Positions 45,365 through 53,410 of a DNA stretch of 64,000 nucleotides are shown one piece after another. How positions within the stretch are numbered: position 1 is the first letter of the stretch; each line of letters starts with the position of its first letter. The notes beneath the pieces were generated by a model. That model was not told where the DNA came from. It made no database searches and saw only the letters and a program-made list of their open reading frames with translations. The position numbers were made by a program, and so were the translations under genes. The DNA lies in the NCBI GenBank assembly GCA_003165595.1, contig PLWQ01000009.1:1-64000 (forward strand). The letters run 5' to 3'. This DNA is from Fibrobacterota bacterium (GTDB taxonomy: Bacteria > Fibrobacterota > Chitinivibrionia > Chitinivibrionales > FEN-1185).

Positions 45365-46318
45365 ATGAACAATCAGCACCCGGAACTTTTCCACAGGCAC
45401 AAACTTAATCCTATCCTCACCGCAGCGGACTGGCCGTACCCGGTCAACAGTGTTTTCAACCCCGGCGCCACGCTGCTGGCCGACGGGACCACGCTGCTCT
45501 TGTGCCGCGTAGAGGACCGGCGCGGGCACTCTCATTTGTGCGCCGCCCGGTCGGCCAACGGCGTCGATGAGTGGAAGATCGATGCGCAGCCTACCCTGTA
45601 CCCCGATCCGGAGCATTTTCCCGAAGAGCTGTGGGGTGTGGAAGATCCGCGCATAACCTATGTTGCGGAACTCAAGAAGTTCGCAATTGTCTATACTGCC
45701 TTCAGCCGTGAAGGTCCGGGCGTGGCATTGGCGCTAACCGAAGATTTCCGCACCTTCGAACGGTTCGGCGAGATCATGTCGCCGGAAGACAAGGACGCGG
45801 CGCTGATGCCCTGCCGCATCGGCGATTATTGGGCGCTTATTCACCGCCCGGTGAGCGGGCCCAAAGCCAATATTTGGATTTCCTACTCCTCGGACCTGCG
45901 GCACTGGGGCAGCCACAAGCTCATGCTCGAATCGCGGCGCGGTTCGTGGTGGGACGCGAATAAGATCGGCCTTTCGCCCCCGCCCATAGAAACCGCCCAG
46001 GGCTGGCTGGTAATTTATCACGGCGTCAAGATGACCGGCGCCGGATGCATTTACCGCCTGGGGCTGGCGCTGTTCGATCTGCACACCCCCGAGAAATGCC
46101 TTAAGCGCGGCGACGAGTGGGTTTTTGGCCCCGAAGAGCCTTACGAACGGCAGGGCGACGTTGACAAAGTCGTTTTTCCCTGCGGCTATACCGTCGCCCC
46201 GGACAAAGATACCCTCCGGATTTATTACGGCGCGGCGGATTCGAGCATCGCCCTGGCAACAGGAAGTATTTGTGCCATGCTGGAATGGCTCGAACAAAAA
46301 GGGGTCACCCCCTCGTGA
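45365..46318 (+). CDS. GH130-family glycoside phosphorylase
   Basis: 317 residues. Five-bladed propeller features: FNPGATLLADGTTLLLCRVE, GVEDPRITYV with the general-acid Asp, ALMPCRIGDYWALIHRP and GYTVAPDKDTLRIYYGAADS. Enzymes of the family phosphorolyse beta-1,4- or beta-1,2-mannosides, or act as hydrolases. The position directly after the two-domain glycosyltransferase suggests mannan- or mannoside-related metabolism; specificity cannot be told from the sequence. Confidence 0.85.
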   Translation: MNNQHPELFHRHKLNPILTAADWPYPVNSVFNPGATLLADGTTLLLCRVEDRRGHSHLCAARSANGVDEWKIDAQPTLYPDPEHFPEELWGVEDPRITYVAELKKFAIVYTAFSREGPGVALALTEDFRTFERFGEIMSPEDKDAALMPCRIGDYWALIHRPVSGPKANIWISYSSDLRHWGSHKLMLESRRGSWWDANKIGLSPPPIETAQGWLVIYHGVKMTGAGCIYRLGLALFDLHTPEKCLKRGDEWVFGPEEPYERQGDVDKVVFPCGYTVAPDKDTLRIYYGAADSSIALATGSICAMLEWLEQKGVTPS

Positions 46319-46358
46319 CCCGGAACACTCCGTTTGCGGCACTAGATAGGATTCTATC

Positions 46359-48104
46359 ATGAACGAGCGACCTATTTCCTTCAGAAGAAACGAGATCGCA
46401 TTCCACGGCAGGACTCTTGTTCCCGGAATCGCGCGGGGAAAGGCGTACCTTCTCAAGAGAGTGGACCTGCAGTATTTTCGCAACAACGGACGCGTTGTCG
46501 ATATCGTCTCATCCGAAACGGCCAAACTCGATTTTGCAGTAAGCAAAAGTAAAGAACAAATATCGCGTTTCATGAACAACAACGGAGCGGAACAGGTTGC
46601 CCTGATTTCCGAAGCGACGGTTCTTCTCCTGAATGACCCGGCATTCTTGTCTCCCATAAAGGAAACGATCGAACGTACCGGCATAAACGGTGAATCCGTG
46701 CTTGCGGAAGAAATCGCCCGGCTGCGGGACAAAGCTTCCGGCAGTACCGATGAATTGCTGGTGAAAGGCCTGATTACCATCGAAGATCTGTATTACCGCC
46801 TCCTTTACAATATGCTTCCCGCCGAAGAGGGGCGCATTTCATCACTCATCAAGATCCCGGCAGGCGCGGTTCTTGTCGCCGACCGGCTCACTCCGGTCGA
46901 GGTAGCCGTTCTTCCGATGGATAAGGTGGTGGCAATCCTTATCGAGGAAAGCACGCGGTTTTCTCACTCGTCAATAATCGCGAAAACCCTGGGCGTGCCG
47001 GTTATCATAGACTTCCCGGGTATCGGTTCGTTGGTCGATGAATCGACCGATGTGCTGATAGACGCGTACCGGGGCCTTGCATTCCTTAATCCTTCCGAAG
47101 TAACGGTCCGGGAATGCCGCGACATGGAAAATCGGCGTCAAGCCGCTGTAGAACCGGTGGTGCATTCGGGTGATGAATCAACGGTGATTTCCGCGGATGG
47201 CGTTGCGACTCGGCTCTTGTGCAACGCGTCCAATCTTGCGGAAGTGCTTCTTGCACACAGTCAAGGCATCACGGAAATCGGTCTTTTCCGCAGCGAAATG
47301 CGGTATCTCGCGAATACGGTTTTGCCTTCCGACGAACAGGAGGCTGCATATTACACGGGAATCTTCGGCGTGGAAGGAATGCAAAGTATCACGGTGCGCC
47401 TTCTTGATATGGGCGGCGACAAGCTCCCGGTGTATCTGCAGATAGAAAAAGAAACCGATCCGCAACTCGGGTGCCGGGGAATCCGATTCCTGCTGTCGCG
47501 TCCCGACCTGATGAAAAAGCAGATTCGGGCGCTCCTTACTGCGCGCCGCACGTTTAGCGTACGATTACTGCTGCCGTTCATCACGACGGTAGACGACATT
47601 GTGCGGGCCCGGAGCATTCTTGAAGAAGTATTCTCCGAAATGAGCATTACGGGCAATTCTTTACAAGTGGGCATCATGGTCGAAATCCCGTCCGTTGCCG
47701 CGTCGATAGAACGATTTCTGCCGAAAGTAGACTTTGTCGGCCTGGGAACAAATGATCTTCTTCAGTACTTCTTTGCCGCCAACCGGGATCAGGCCGACCT
47801 GCAGGCGTACAACAGGTTCACGCACCCGGCCTTTTTGAAAATGCTCAAAGGTGTGATCGCAGCCTGCGAACACAACAATACCCATCTCACCGTCTGCGGC
47901 GAAATGGCTTCGGACCCGCTCGGGTGCCGCCTGCTTTCGGCACTGGGCGCCATGAATTTGTCCGTTCAACCCGATGCGATCCATCAGGTGCGACAAGCGC
48001 TCTTGAAACTAAAGGTGGGTGCGCTGCGAACGGTCTTACCAAGCTTGTTTGATTTGGATAGCGCAGATGAGGTGGAACAAAAGCTGCAAACGCTGGGCTT
48101 CTAA
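46359..48104 (+). CDS. ptsI: Phosphoenolpyruvate-protein phosphotransferase (PTS enzyme I)
   Basis: 581 residues, normal length. The phospho-accepting His is residue 203 in STRFSHSSIIAKTLG. C-terminal PEP-binding barrel: DMGGDKLP, GCRGIRF, MVEIPSVA, GTNDLLQYFFA and CGEMASDP with the catalytic Cys. It transfers phosphate from PEP to HPr. No HPr or sugar-specific EII gene is adjacent, so it may feed a regulatory PTS. It follows the sugar-processing pair by 40 bp. Confidence 0.92.
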   Translation: MNERPISFRRNEIAFHGRTLVPGIARGKAYLLKRVDLQYFRNNGRVVDIVSSETAKLDFAVSKSKEQISRFMNNNGAEQVALISEATVLLLNDPAFLSPIKETIERTGINGESVLAEEIARLRDKASGSTDELLVKGLITIEDLYYRLLYNMLPAEEGRISSLIKIPAGAVLVADRLTPVEVAVLPMDKVVAILIEESTRFSHSSIIAKTLGVPVIIDFPGIGSLVDESTDVLIDAYRGLAFLNPSEVTVRECRDMENRRQAAVEPVVHSGDESTVISADGVATRLLCNASNLAEVLLAHSQGITEIGLFRSEMRYLANTVLPSDEQEAAYYTGIFGVEGMQSITVRLLDMGGDKLPVYLQIEKETDPQLGCRGIRFLLSRPDLMKKQIRALLTARRTFSVRLLLPFITTVDDIVRARSILEEVFSEMSITGNSLQVGIMVEIPSVAASIERFLPKVDFVGLGTNDLLQYFFAANRDQADLQAYNRFTHPAFLKMLKGVIAACEHNNTHLTVCGEMASDPLGCRLLSALGAMNLSVQPDAIHQVRQALLKLKVGALRTVLPSLFDLDSADEVEQKLQTLGF

Positions 48105-48890
48105 TCAGGTTTTTCGTCGGCTGTCTATTGTAAAGGAGCCACGTCCTCGCCCGCGCCGTGAGGCAAACAATGTTTGCAGTGTGCCACTGCCGTCCCGGCA
48201 GTGCTCTTGACCGTTGTTTACGGACTCAACCGCCGTTATCGGAGATGGCCCTCGCATATTGAGAGCCGGGAGCTTCACCCCCGGCACCCCGACTCACTTT
48301 CTTTCTGCAGCGAAAGAAAGTGAGCAAAGAACGCCGCCCCGCAGCGTCGGCTGATCTTTCGGCCGTCGGGCCGCTTGTGAACTCCCCCGGCAGGACAATC
48401 GAAGACTTTGCACCAAGATGCCGGGCTCGGACAGCACAAGCGGACCAATCCTCCGGCCTCTGTGCCGCCGCTGAGGGGGAACATAAGACCGAATGCACGA
48501 TGCCCGAAAACAGCGGAGTCATGGACATCGAAAAAACGATTGGCAAAAACCAATTGCGCCCTTCTTCTTTTCCGCAATCAGTGGCGCAGCCGCGCCTGCA
48601 GCGCCGGCTGACCGCGGCCGCAGGCCCTAGCGGCAGGCGGTACCGAGGCCGACCGGCCGAGCCCGGCAGCCGCAGCACAGGATGTGCGGAGACCATCCCG
48701 CGCAAGCGGGACCCGCAGGGCGCGTAGCTGGATGCGGAGCGTGAGCGAGACCGGCCCCGCGCAGCGGGGCAACGCCCAGATCGACATCTTGATTTTGAAA
48801 AATTGAACAGTTGCCTTAAATCAAGTCTCGCCGTCATCGTTCCGCAAAACATTCCCACCCAGCATATGCTATTTTATGTTGGCGTGTTGT
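48105..48890. other. Gene-free, hairpin-rich stretch
   Basis: 786 bp between ptsI and the kinase promoter without a convincing gene. Perfect hairpins: GCAAAC-aat-GTTTGC (48163-48177), CACTGCC-gtccc-GGCAGTG (48185-48203), GCCGGG/CCCGGC (48265-48285), TCCCGC-gcaa-GCGGGA (48696-48711), GCCCCGC-gca-GCGGGGC (48754-48770), plus the long hairpin listed separately. The section 48320-48780 is visibly richer in G+C than its surroundings. Long open frames here have no start signals and overlap on both strands, as expected for GC-rich non-coding DNA. Confidence 0.55.
48293..48324. repeat. Perfect 13-bp-stem hairpin
   Basis: CTCACTTTCTTTC (48293-48305), loop TGCAGC, GAAAGAAAGTGAG (48312-48324). It is the strongest palindrome in the stretch after ptsI. 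It could be a repeat-family end or an RNA processing site; it has no U-tract, so it is not a classic terminator. Confidence 0.65.
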
Positions 48891-48892
48891 CC

Positions 48893-48908
48893 CGGCACTC
48901 TGCCTGCA
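48893..48908 (+). promoter_or_regulatory. Sigma-54 (-24/-12) promoter for the Ser/Thr kinase operon
   Basis: CGGCAC-N5-CTGCA, with GG at 48894-48895 and GC at 48906-48907, exactly 10 bp apart. The kinase starts at GTG 48947, so the leader is about 30 nt. Confidence 0.7.
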
Positions 48909-48946
48909 TTGCAAACATCACTCGAACGGGTCAATAGAGGAAATTC

Positions 48947-49867
48947 GTGGGCAGCATCATCGGCAGTTCCAGCGTTGAGTGGTCTGCGTACCTTGGCAGA
49001 GAACTGGGGAACGTCACGATCATCCGCGAACTGGGCCGCGGCGTGATGGGCGTTGTATTCGTGGGGTATCAGAAGACGCTCAAGCGCCAGGTTGCGGTGA
49101 AGGTGCTTGCCAAGGCCGCCGGCGCCGGAGAATTGGCAAGCGACTTGTTTCGGGACGAAGGGGAAATGGTCGCGGTGCTTGCCCATCCCAACATCATTCC
49201 GATTTTCGAAATGGGGGAGGCCGACGATTGCTTCTTCCAGGTGATGCAGCTTGTTGACGGAATCGATTTACGCACCACAATACGCCGGCTTTCCAAACAC
49301 CCGATTCCTTCGAGGCGGCTCATGCAGGTGAGCGAGGTAATCGATCTGATGGTTCCCATTCTCGACGCCCTCGGGTACGCGCACGAGGAGGGCGTCATTC
49401 ATCAAGACATAAAACCCGCCAATATTCTTGTGGAAAGTCGCGGCGGGCGCCCGCTTGTTGCGGATTTCGGCATAGCGCGCGCTCTCGCCGGTGAATACAA
49501 ATCGGAAGGACTCGTGGTGGGAACGCCACTGTACATGTCGCCCGAGCAGGTGGCCGGCAAGGTCACGGATGGGCGCGCCGACATTTATTCGGCGGGCGTG
49601 ATCCTGTTCGAACTTTGCGCAGGAAGCCTTCCGGTGCGGCCGGCAGAAAGAGCGGAAGAGATTCTGACACGAAAGAAGAACGTTCCCGACACTTTCTTTA
49701 CCGCAAAGCCGGGTCAGGTTTCGTCACGTGTGGATGCGGACCTCGAGCGCATTATCGTCAAGGCGATATCGCCCTCTGCCGAATGGCGATATCGCGCGTG
49801 CGAAGACTTTATTGACGATCTCAAGGAATACCGCGCTGCGCACTTCGCGCCGGCGGATGCGGTGTAA
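48947..49867 (+). CDS. Hanks-type Ser/Thr protein kinase, non-RD
   Basis: 306 residues, start GTG with GAGGAAA upstream. G-loop ELGRGVMGVV (28-37), ATP Lys52 in VAVKVL, catalytic HQDIKPAN (152-159), DFG at 173-175 and GTPLYMSPEQVAG. The usual HRD is HQD, so the kinase lacks the arginine that couples activation-loop phosphorylation to activity. No membrane segment or sensor domain follows. It is 3 bp upstream of a GGDEF-like protein and probably co-translated with it; that protein is a candidate substrate or partner. Confidence 0.92.
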   Translation: MGSIIGSSSVEWSAYLGRELGNVTIIRELGRGVMGVVFVGYQKTLKRQVAVKVLAKAAGAGELASDLFRDEGEMVAVLAHPNIIPIFEMGEADDCFFQVMQLVDGIDLRTTIRRLSKHPIPSRRLMQVSEVIDLMVPILDALGYAHEEGVIHQDIKPANILVESRGGRPLVADFGIARALAGEYKSEGLVVGTPLYMSPEQVAGKVTDGRADIYSAGVILFELCAGSLPVRPAERAEEILTRKKNVPDTFFTAKPGQVSSRVDADLERIIVKAISPSAEWRYRACEDFIDDLKEYRAAHFAPADAV

Positions 49868-49870
49868 AAT

Positions 49871-52024
49871 ATGAACAAACCACTCAAGAACCAGCCTCAG
49901 CCGGGCGGCATCGATCAGAAACACGCCGAGACGCTGGCAAGGCTGTTCAACATTGCCTATAACGGCGCGGTGCTGTACGGCGGCAGCCACCAGACCACGG
50001 TCGACAGCGCCGTGCCTCTTTGCAACTTCCTGTCCAGGTTTCTCAGCGGCGAAAGCATGGTTTCACTTATTGTCGAGCGGGATTCCGTGTACCTGGAGAA
50101 TTTCTGCGTCGACAGGATCATCAACTCACGGCGGCTTGTGCTGCATTTCAAGAAGGTAGGCCTGCAGTCGGTCACCTTTTCCAACGAGGTATCGGTCGAA
50201 AGCGTGAGGGCGTTTCTTGCCATCATGAGCGACATGCAGGCGTACGCCACGGTCGACGCCATGCAAAGAGGGCTCGCGCTCCGCAGCGCGCGCGGAATCC
50301 GGCTCAATTATGTGGTGTATCGCAAGATGACGACCGACGAAAAGGTGGTCAATAAGAATGCGGCATTGTCGCTGGGGCAGACGCCGCTGGACACGTCGGT
50401 CGCCCGGCAGGTTCTGAGCGGCCTGTCGGACGTGGTTGCGGCAGGGCAGCTCGTGGACGGCGCCGAGGCCGATTCGCCGAAAGCGCCATCCGCTGCGGCG
50501 GCGTCCGCCGAAGCCAATCTGCCCGCGCTGCTCAATCAGCTCCGCGCGATCAATGCCCGGGTGACGGGCCCGGCCGGAACCGCCGGGGAAACAATGTCGA
50601 TTCAGGAAATAGTGGAGTCTGTGGTCAAGCTCAAGAGGGAAGTGAACGACAATCTCGACGTGATTCGCACGACCCACAAGCTTAACGAATCGGATAATCT
50701 CGTTATCGGCGAACTGGACGCCATGAGCCACGATGTTATGCTTCGCCTGCTGTGCGAGGAATACAAGGGCGGCGGCGTCTCCACGCGCCGGCTGGCCCAG
50801 ATTGCCCGGAGGATGCTGCCCGACATCAAGGATCTCAAGCGAATGCTTCCCCGGCTCAAGGATGCGTTGACAAAAGAAGGCATGCCGCAGGCCGACTATC
50901 TCCAGTTTGTCACCGACATCCTCAAGGACATCGAGTCGGACGGGCTTGCCGGAGTTTTTGAGCCGGCAGTAAGGGAAATGGGCGTGTCGATGGACGAACT
51001 CGTTGAGGCTATCCGGGCCGATCCGTCCGACGCGGCCCGCCTTATCGTGCTCGCGTCGGAACTGCGGAAATCGGCGCGCGGCGACGATGCGCAACTGTCG
51101 TCGCTGCTCACCGACTACATCGAACGAGTGAGCCGCTCTCTCAGCCTGGAATCCAAGGACGTTGCGAAGAAGGAAGGAATCGGCCTTCTCCAATCGACAA
51201 TCGGCAGGATCGAGGCGGACCTTCTCGAAAGGCTCAAGCATCAGGGCGTGGCCCCCGGCGTGCTCGACCAGGCGTCCGCGCTCCTGCAGGCGCGGCTCGA
51301 CGGCACGGTAAACGATGCAAAACAGGAATGGGCGTCCCGTTTCGTCTCTTCGCTGCGAGACCTCGACGAAAACGAACTTCTGAACGTGTTAAAGGATCTC
51401 GGCGCCCGTGATATCGATGCCGCGCTCCTGCGTGAGCCCTTTGGCAGGCTGCTGCGCGAAAAGGGACGCTCCGATGAGCAGATCTCGCGGTTCTTTGAGA
51501 AAGCGGCGGCGGAGGGGGATTCGCAGCGGCAGGAACTTCCGAAGGGAGTCCTTAATGTCAATGCGACACTTTACTTCCTGGAACGTGAAATAAAGCGGCA
51601 TCAGCGTTACAACACGCCGTTTTCGAGCATTCTCGTGACGGTTGAGCGGGTGAAAACAGGCCAGGGTGAGGAGCGAGCCCCGCTGGACGCCGAACCCGGG
51701 GCGCTCATGCCGCAGGTTTTGCTTCACTTGCGGCGCGTTCTGCGCGACCTCGATATCGTCGGTTCCCTGGGGCTTGTCTCGGGCGATGTTCCCTTCGTGG
51801 TGCTGCCCATGACGGACGGCGCCGGCGCCGCCAAGGTCGTTGAACGGCTCAGGCGGGAATTGAACAATATGGTTTTTGATTGCGGCGGCGCGGAACTGAA
51901 AGCGCTGTTCGTGATATCGCACTCGTTTTTTGACAAATCAACAATGACCGGATACCGGTCCTTCCTCGAACACGCGCTTACCCACCACCGGAAGCAGGAA
52001 CCGCAGGCGCCTGCCAAACCGTAA
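49871..52024 (+). CDS. Large cytoplasmic protein with C-terminal degenerate GGDEF-like domain
   Basis: 717 residues without signal or membrane segments. The N-terminal 180 residues form an unknown alpha/beta domain (VLYGGSHQTTVDSAVPLCNF). Residues 195-540 are mostly helical. The last 170 residues start LNVNATLYFLEREIKRHQRY (a typical GGDEF entry helix) and have FSSILVTVERV and LRDLDIVGSLGLVSGDVPFV where the GGDEF loop should be; the catalytic motif is lost. It may bind a nucleotide or serve as a protein scaffold. It forms an operon with the kinase. Confidence 0.65.
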   Translation: MNKPLKNQPQPGGIDQKHAETLARLFNIAYNGAVLYGGSHQTTVDSAVPLCNFLSRFLSGESMVSLIVERDSVYLENFCVDRIINSRRLVLHFKKVGLQSVTFSNEVSVESVRAFLAIMSDMQAYATVDAMQRGLALRSARGIRLNYVVYRKMTTDEKVVNKNAALSLGQTPLDTSVARQVLSGLSDVVAAGQLVDGAEADSPKAPSAAAASAEANLPALLNQLRAINARVTGPAGTAGETMSIQEIVESVVKLKREVNDNLDVIRTTHKLNESDNLVIGELDAMSHDVMLRLLCEEYKGGGVSTRRLAQIARRMLPDIKDLKRMLPRLKDALTKEGMPQADYLQFVTDILKDIESDGLAGVFEPAVREMGVSMDELVEAIRADPSDAARLIVLASELRKSARGDDAQLSSLLTDYIERVSRSLSLESKDVAKKEGIGLLQSTIGRIEADLLERLKHQGVAPGVLDQASALLQARLDGTVNDAKQEWASRFVSSLRDLDENELLNVLKDLGARDIDAALLREPFGRLLREKGRSDEQISRFFEKAAAEGDSQRQELPKGVLNVNATLYFLEREIKRHQRYNTPFSSILVTVERVKTGQGEERAPLDAEPGALMPQVLLHLRRVLRDLDIVGSLGLVSGDVPFVVLPMTDGAGAAKVVERLRRELNNMVFDCGGAELKALFVISHSFFDKSTMTGYRSFLEHALTHHRKQEPQAPAKP

Positions 52025-52049
52025 CCGGATTTGTTTTGGGAAGAAAGAA

Positions 52050-52140
52050 CGGAGGGGAGAGGATTTGAACCTCTGGTACAGGTATTAACCCGTACGACGG
52101 TTTAGCAAACCGTTGCCTTCAGCCACTCGGCCACCCCTCC
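52050..52140 (-). tRNA. serT: tRNA-Ser (anticodon GCU)
   Basis: Read on the minus strand, the acceptor arm GGAGGGG/CCCCTCC closes a 91-nt cloverleaf. The anticodon loop TTGCTAA between ACGGT and ACCGT gives GCU, reading AGC and AGU. A long variable arm (TACGGGT-taat-ACCTGTA) and discriminator G are serine features, and the T arm AGAGG-TTCAAAT-CCTCT is regular. CCA is not encoded. The gene symbol is only a generic label. Confidence 0.95.
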
Positions 52141-52484
52141 AAGAACTTTTTAATTCGTTGGAGTGCACTACGTTGCGGATTTAAAGAACGTTCAATCCGA
52201 CTTTCCGATTATCCCGCCTCGACCATTCAACGACGATATTTCACGAAAAATCTCCTCTAAAATAAATTCAGGGGTTCGCAGATGGGTAGAAAAAGCGAGC
52301 CGTACGCGAGGGGAAAGTGGAACCGGAAACAGATCTTGCATTGGGCGCCTGGGCGCCATCAACGTGTGACCATGACGCAAAAAGCGACGGATTTGCCCGT
52401 GAGGCGGAGGAACCTGGATCACAGATCCAGGCCACACGGGTTTAGCGGAATGTTTCGGCCACACGGGGCACCCGTGCAGAAGAC
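52141..52484. other. Intergenic stretch with a hairpin
   Basis: No convincing gene. It includes the perfect hairpin CCTGGATC-aca-GATCCAGG (52413-52431), followed by two copies of GGCCACACGGG (52430-52440 and 52458-52468) and the small hairpin ACGGG-gca-CCCGT. The hairpin could end transcription of the minus-strand SRAP gene. Confidence 0.5.
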
Positions 52485-53147
52485 CTAAGCCGGAAGGATG
52501 CAATCCGGAGCATTGTGCCCCGCATTATTCACTGCCAGGCCCACTTCATGAGCAAGAAGCAATTTGGACTCGCAGGGCCGGAGCAGTCCCATAACTTTTC
52601 TCACATCGGTTTCGACGGTGTTTAGCCACGAGCCAAAGTCCCGGGGGTCAAGAATGACCGGCATCCGGTGGTGAATCGGTTTCATCAGCTCGTTTGCTTC
52701 GGTGGTGATGATTGTACAGGTGATTTCCTTTTCCCCTTTAGCGCTTGTCCAGTAGTCAAACAGTCCGGCCATTCCAAAGGGATGTTCGTTCTTCATGTAG
52801 ACGTAGAACGGCTTTTTGGCTAACCCTGTACCTTGCCATTCGTAAAACCCGTCTGCGATGATAATGCATCGGCGCTTCTCCAAGGAGTCCCGGAAACTTG
52901 GTTTCTGCGCAACGGTCTCCGACCTGGCATTTATCAAGTGGTTTGCAATGGCAGGGTCTTCGGCCCAATACGGAATGAGTCCCCATTTCATGGTGACGAT
53001 TTTCCGGTGGCCCTTTTCCATTATGACAGCGATGGGCTGGCGCGGGGCGATGTTGTAGCTCGCCGCAACGTGGGATTCAATGATTGGCGCATCAAAAAGC
53101 GAGGCGACTATTCTGAGGTCTGTCTTTTGGACAAATCTTCCACACAT
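52485..53147 (-). CDS. yedK: SOS-response-associated peptidase (SRAP/YedK, HMCES family)
   Basis: 220 residues from ATG 53147. The catalytic Cys2 is exposed in MCGRFVQ; this fixes the start, since a longer frame to 53186 would bury the Cys that must be N-terminal. Other conserved parts: NIAPRQP, MKWGLIPYWA, INARSETV, DGFYEWQ, and HHRMPVIL with the active His. The protein forms a covalent link to abasic sites in single-stranded DNA and protects them. It lies beside the tRNA gene and probably stands alone. Confidence 0.95.
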   Translation of the reverse strand: MCGRFVQKTDLRIVASLFDAPIIESHVAASYNIAPRQPIAVIMEKGHRKIVTMKWGLIPYWAEDPAIANHLINARSETVAQKPSFRDSLEKRRCIIIADGFYEWQGTGLAKKPFYVYMKNEHPFGMAGLFDYWTSAKGEKEITCTIITTEANELMKPIHHRMPVILDPRDFGSWLNTVETDVRKVMGLLRPCESKLLLAHEVGLAVNNAGHNAPDCILPA

Positions 53148-53348
53148 TTCCAAATCCTTCCCAAGAAGACCGTAGGAGTCAGGCACCCGGAAAAGGGTGC
53201 TACGACTACCACTCTTGGGAAGACACTTGGCTCCATAATGGGGTCAGCGGCCGGCAGAATGGTCAGAGGTAAAATTCGAACTCAACAATATATATCAAAC
53301 TGTAGCGGATTGAAGCAATCGCTATTTGATTGCAAAGGAATGATTCTT

Positions 53349-53377
53349 TTGACAGGATACCCCGAAGTTGCTATATT
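53349..53377 (+). promoter_or_regulatory. Sigma-70 promoter for the GH30 gene
   Basis: TTGACA at 53349-53354 and TATATT at 53372-53377 with an ideal 17-bp spacer, 33 bp before the start codon at 53411. The ribosome binding site is AAAGGGAG at 53397-53404. Confidence 0.7.
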
Positions 53378-53410
53378 AATTGGTGAGGTGGGGGCAAAGG
53401 GAGAAACTCT

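Noticed and set aside
48320-48727. Long open frames on both strands after ptsI
   Set aside because: High-GC DNA gives overlapping open frames on both strands; none has a start signal or recognisable domain.
52282-52488. 68-codon plus-strand frame between tRNA-Ser and the SRAP gene
   Set aside because: No ribosome binding site, unusual composition and overlap with hairpins and direct repeats.
53148-53186. Upstream extension of the SRAP gene to an earlier start
   Set aside because: The catalytic Cys must follow the initiator Met, so the start is at 53147.
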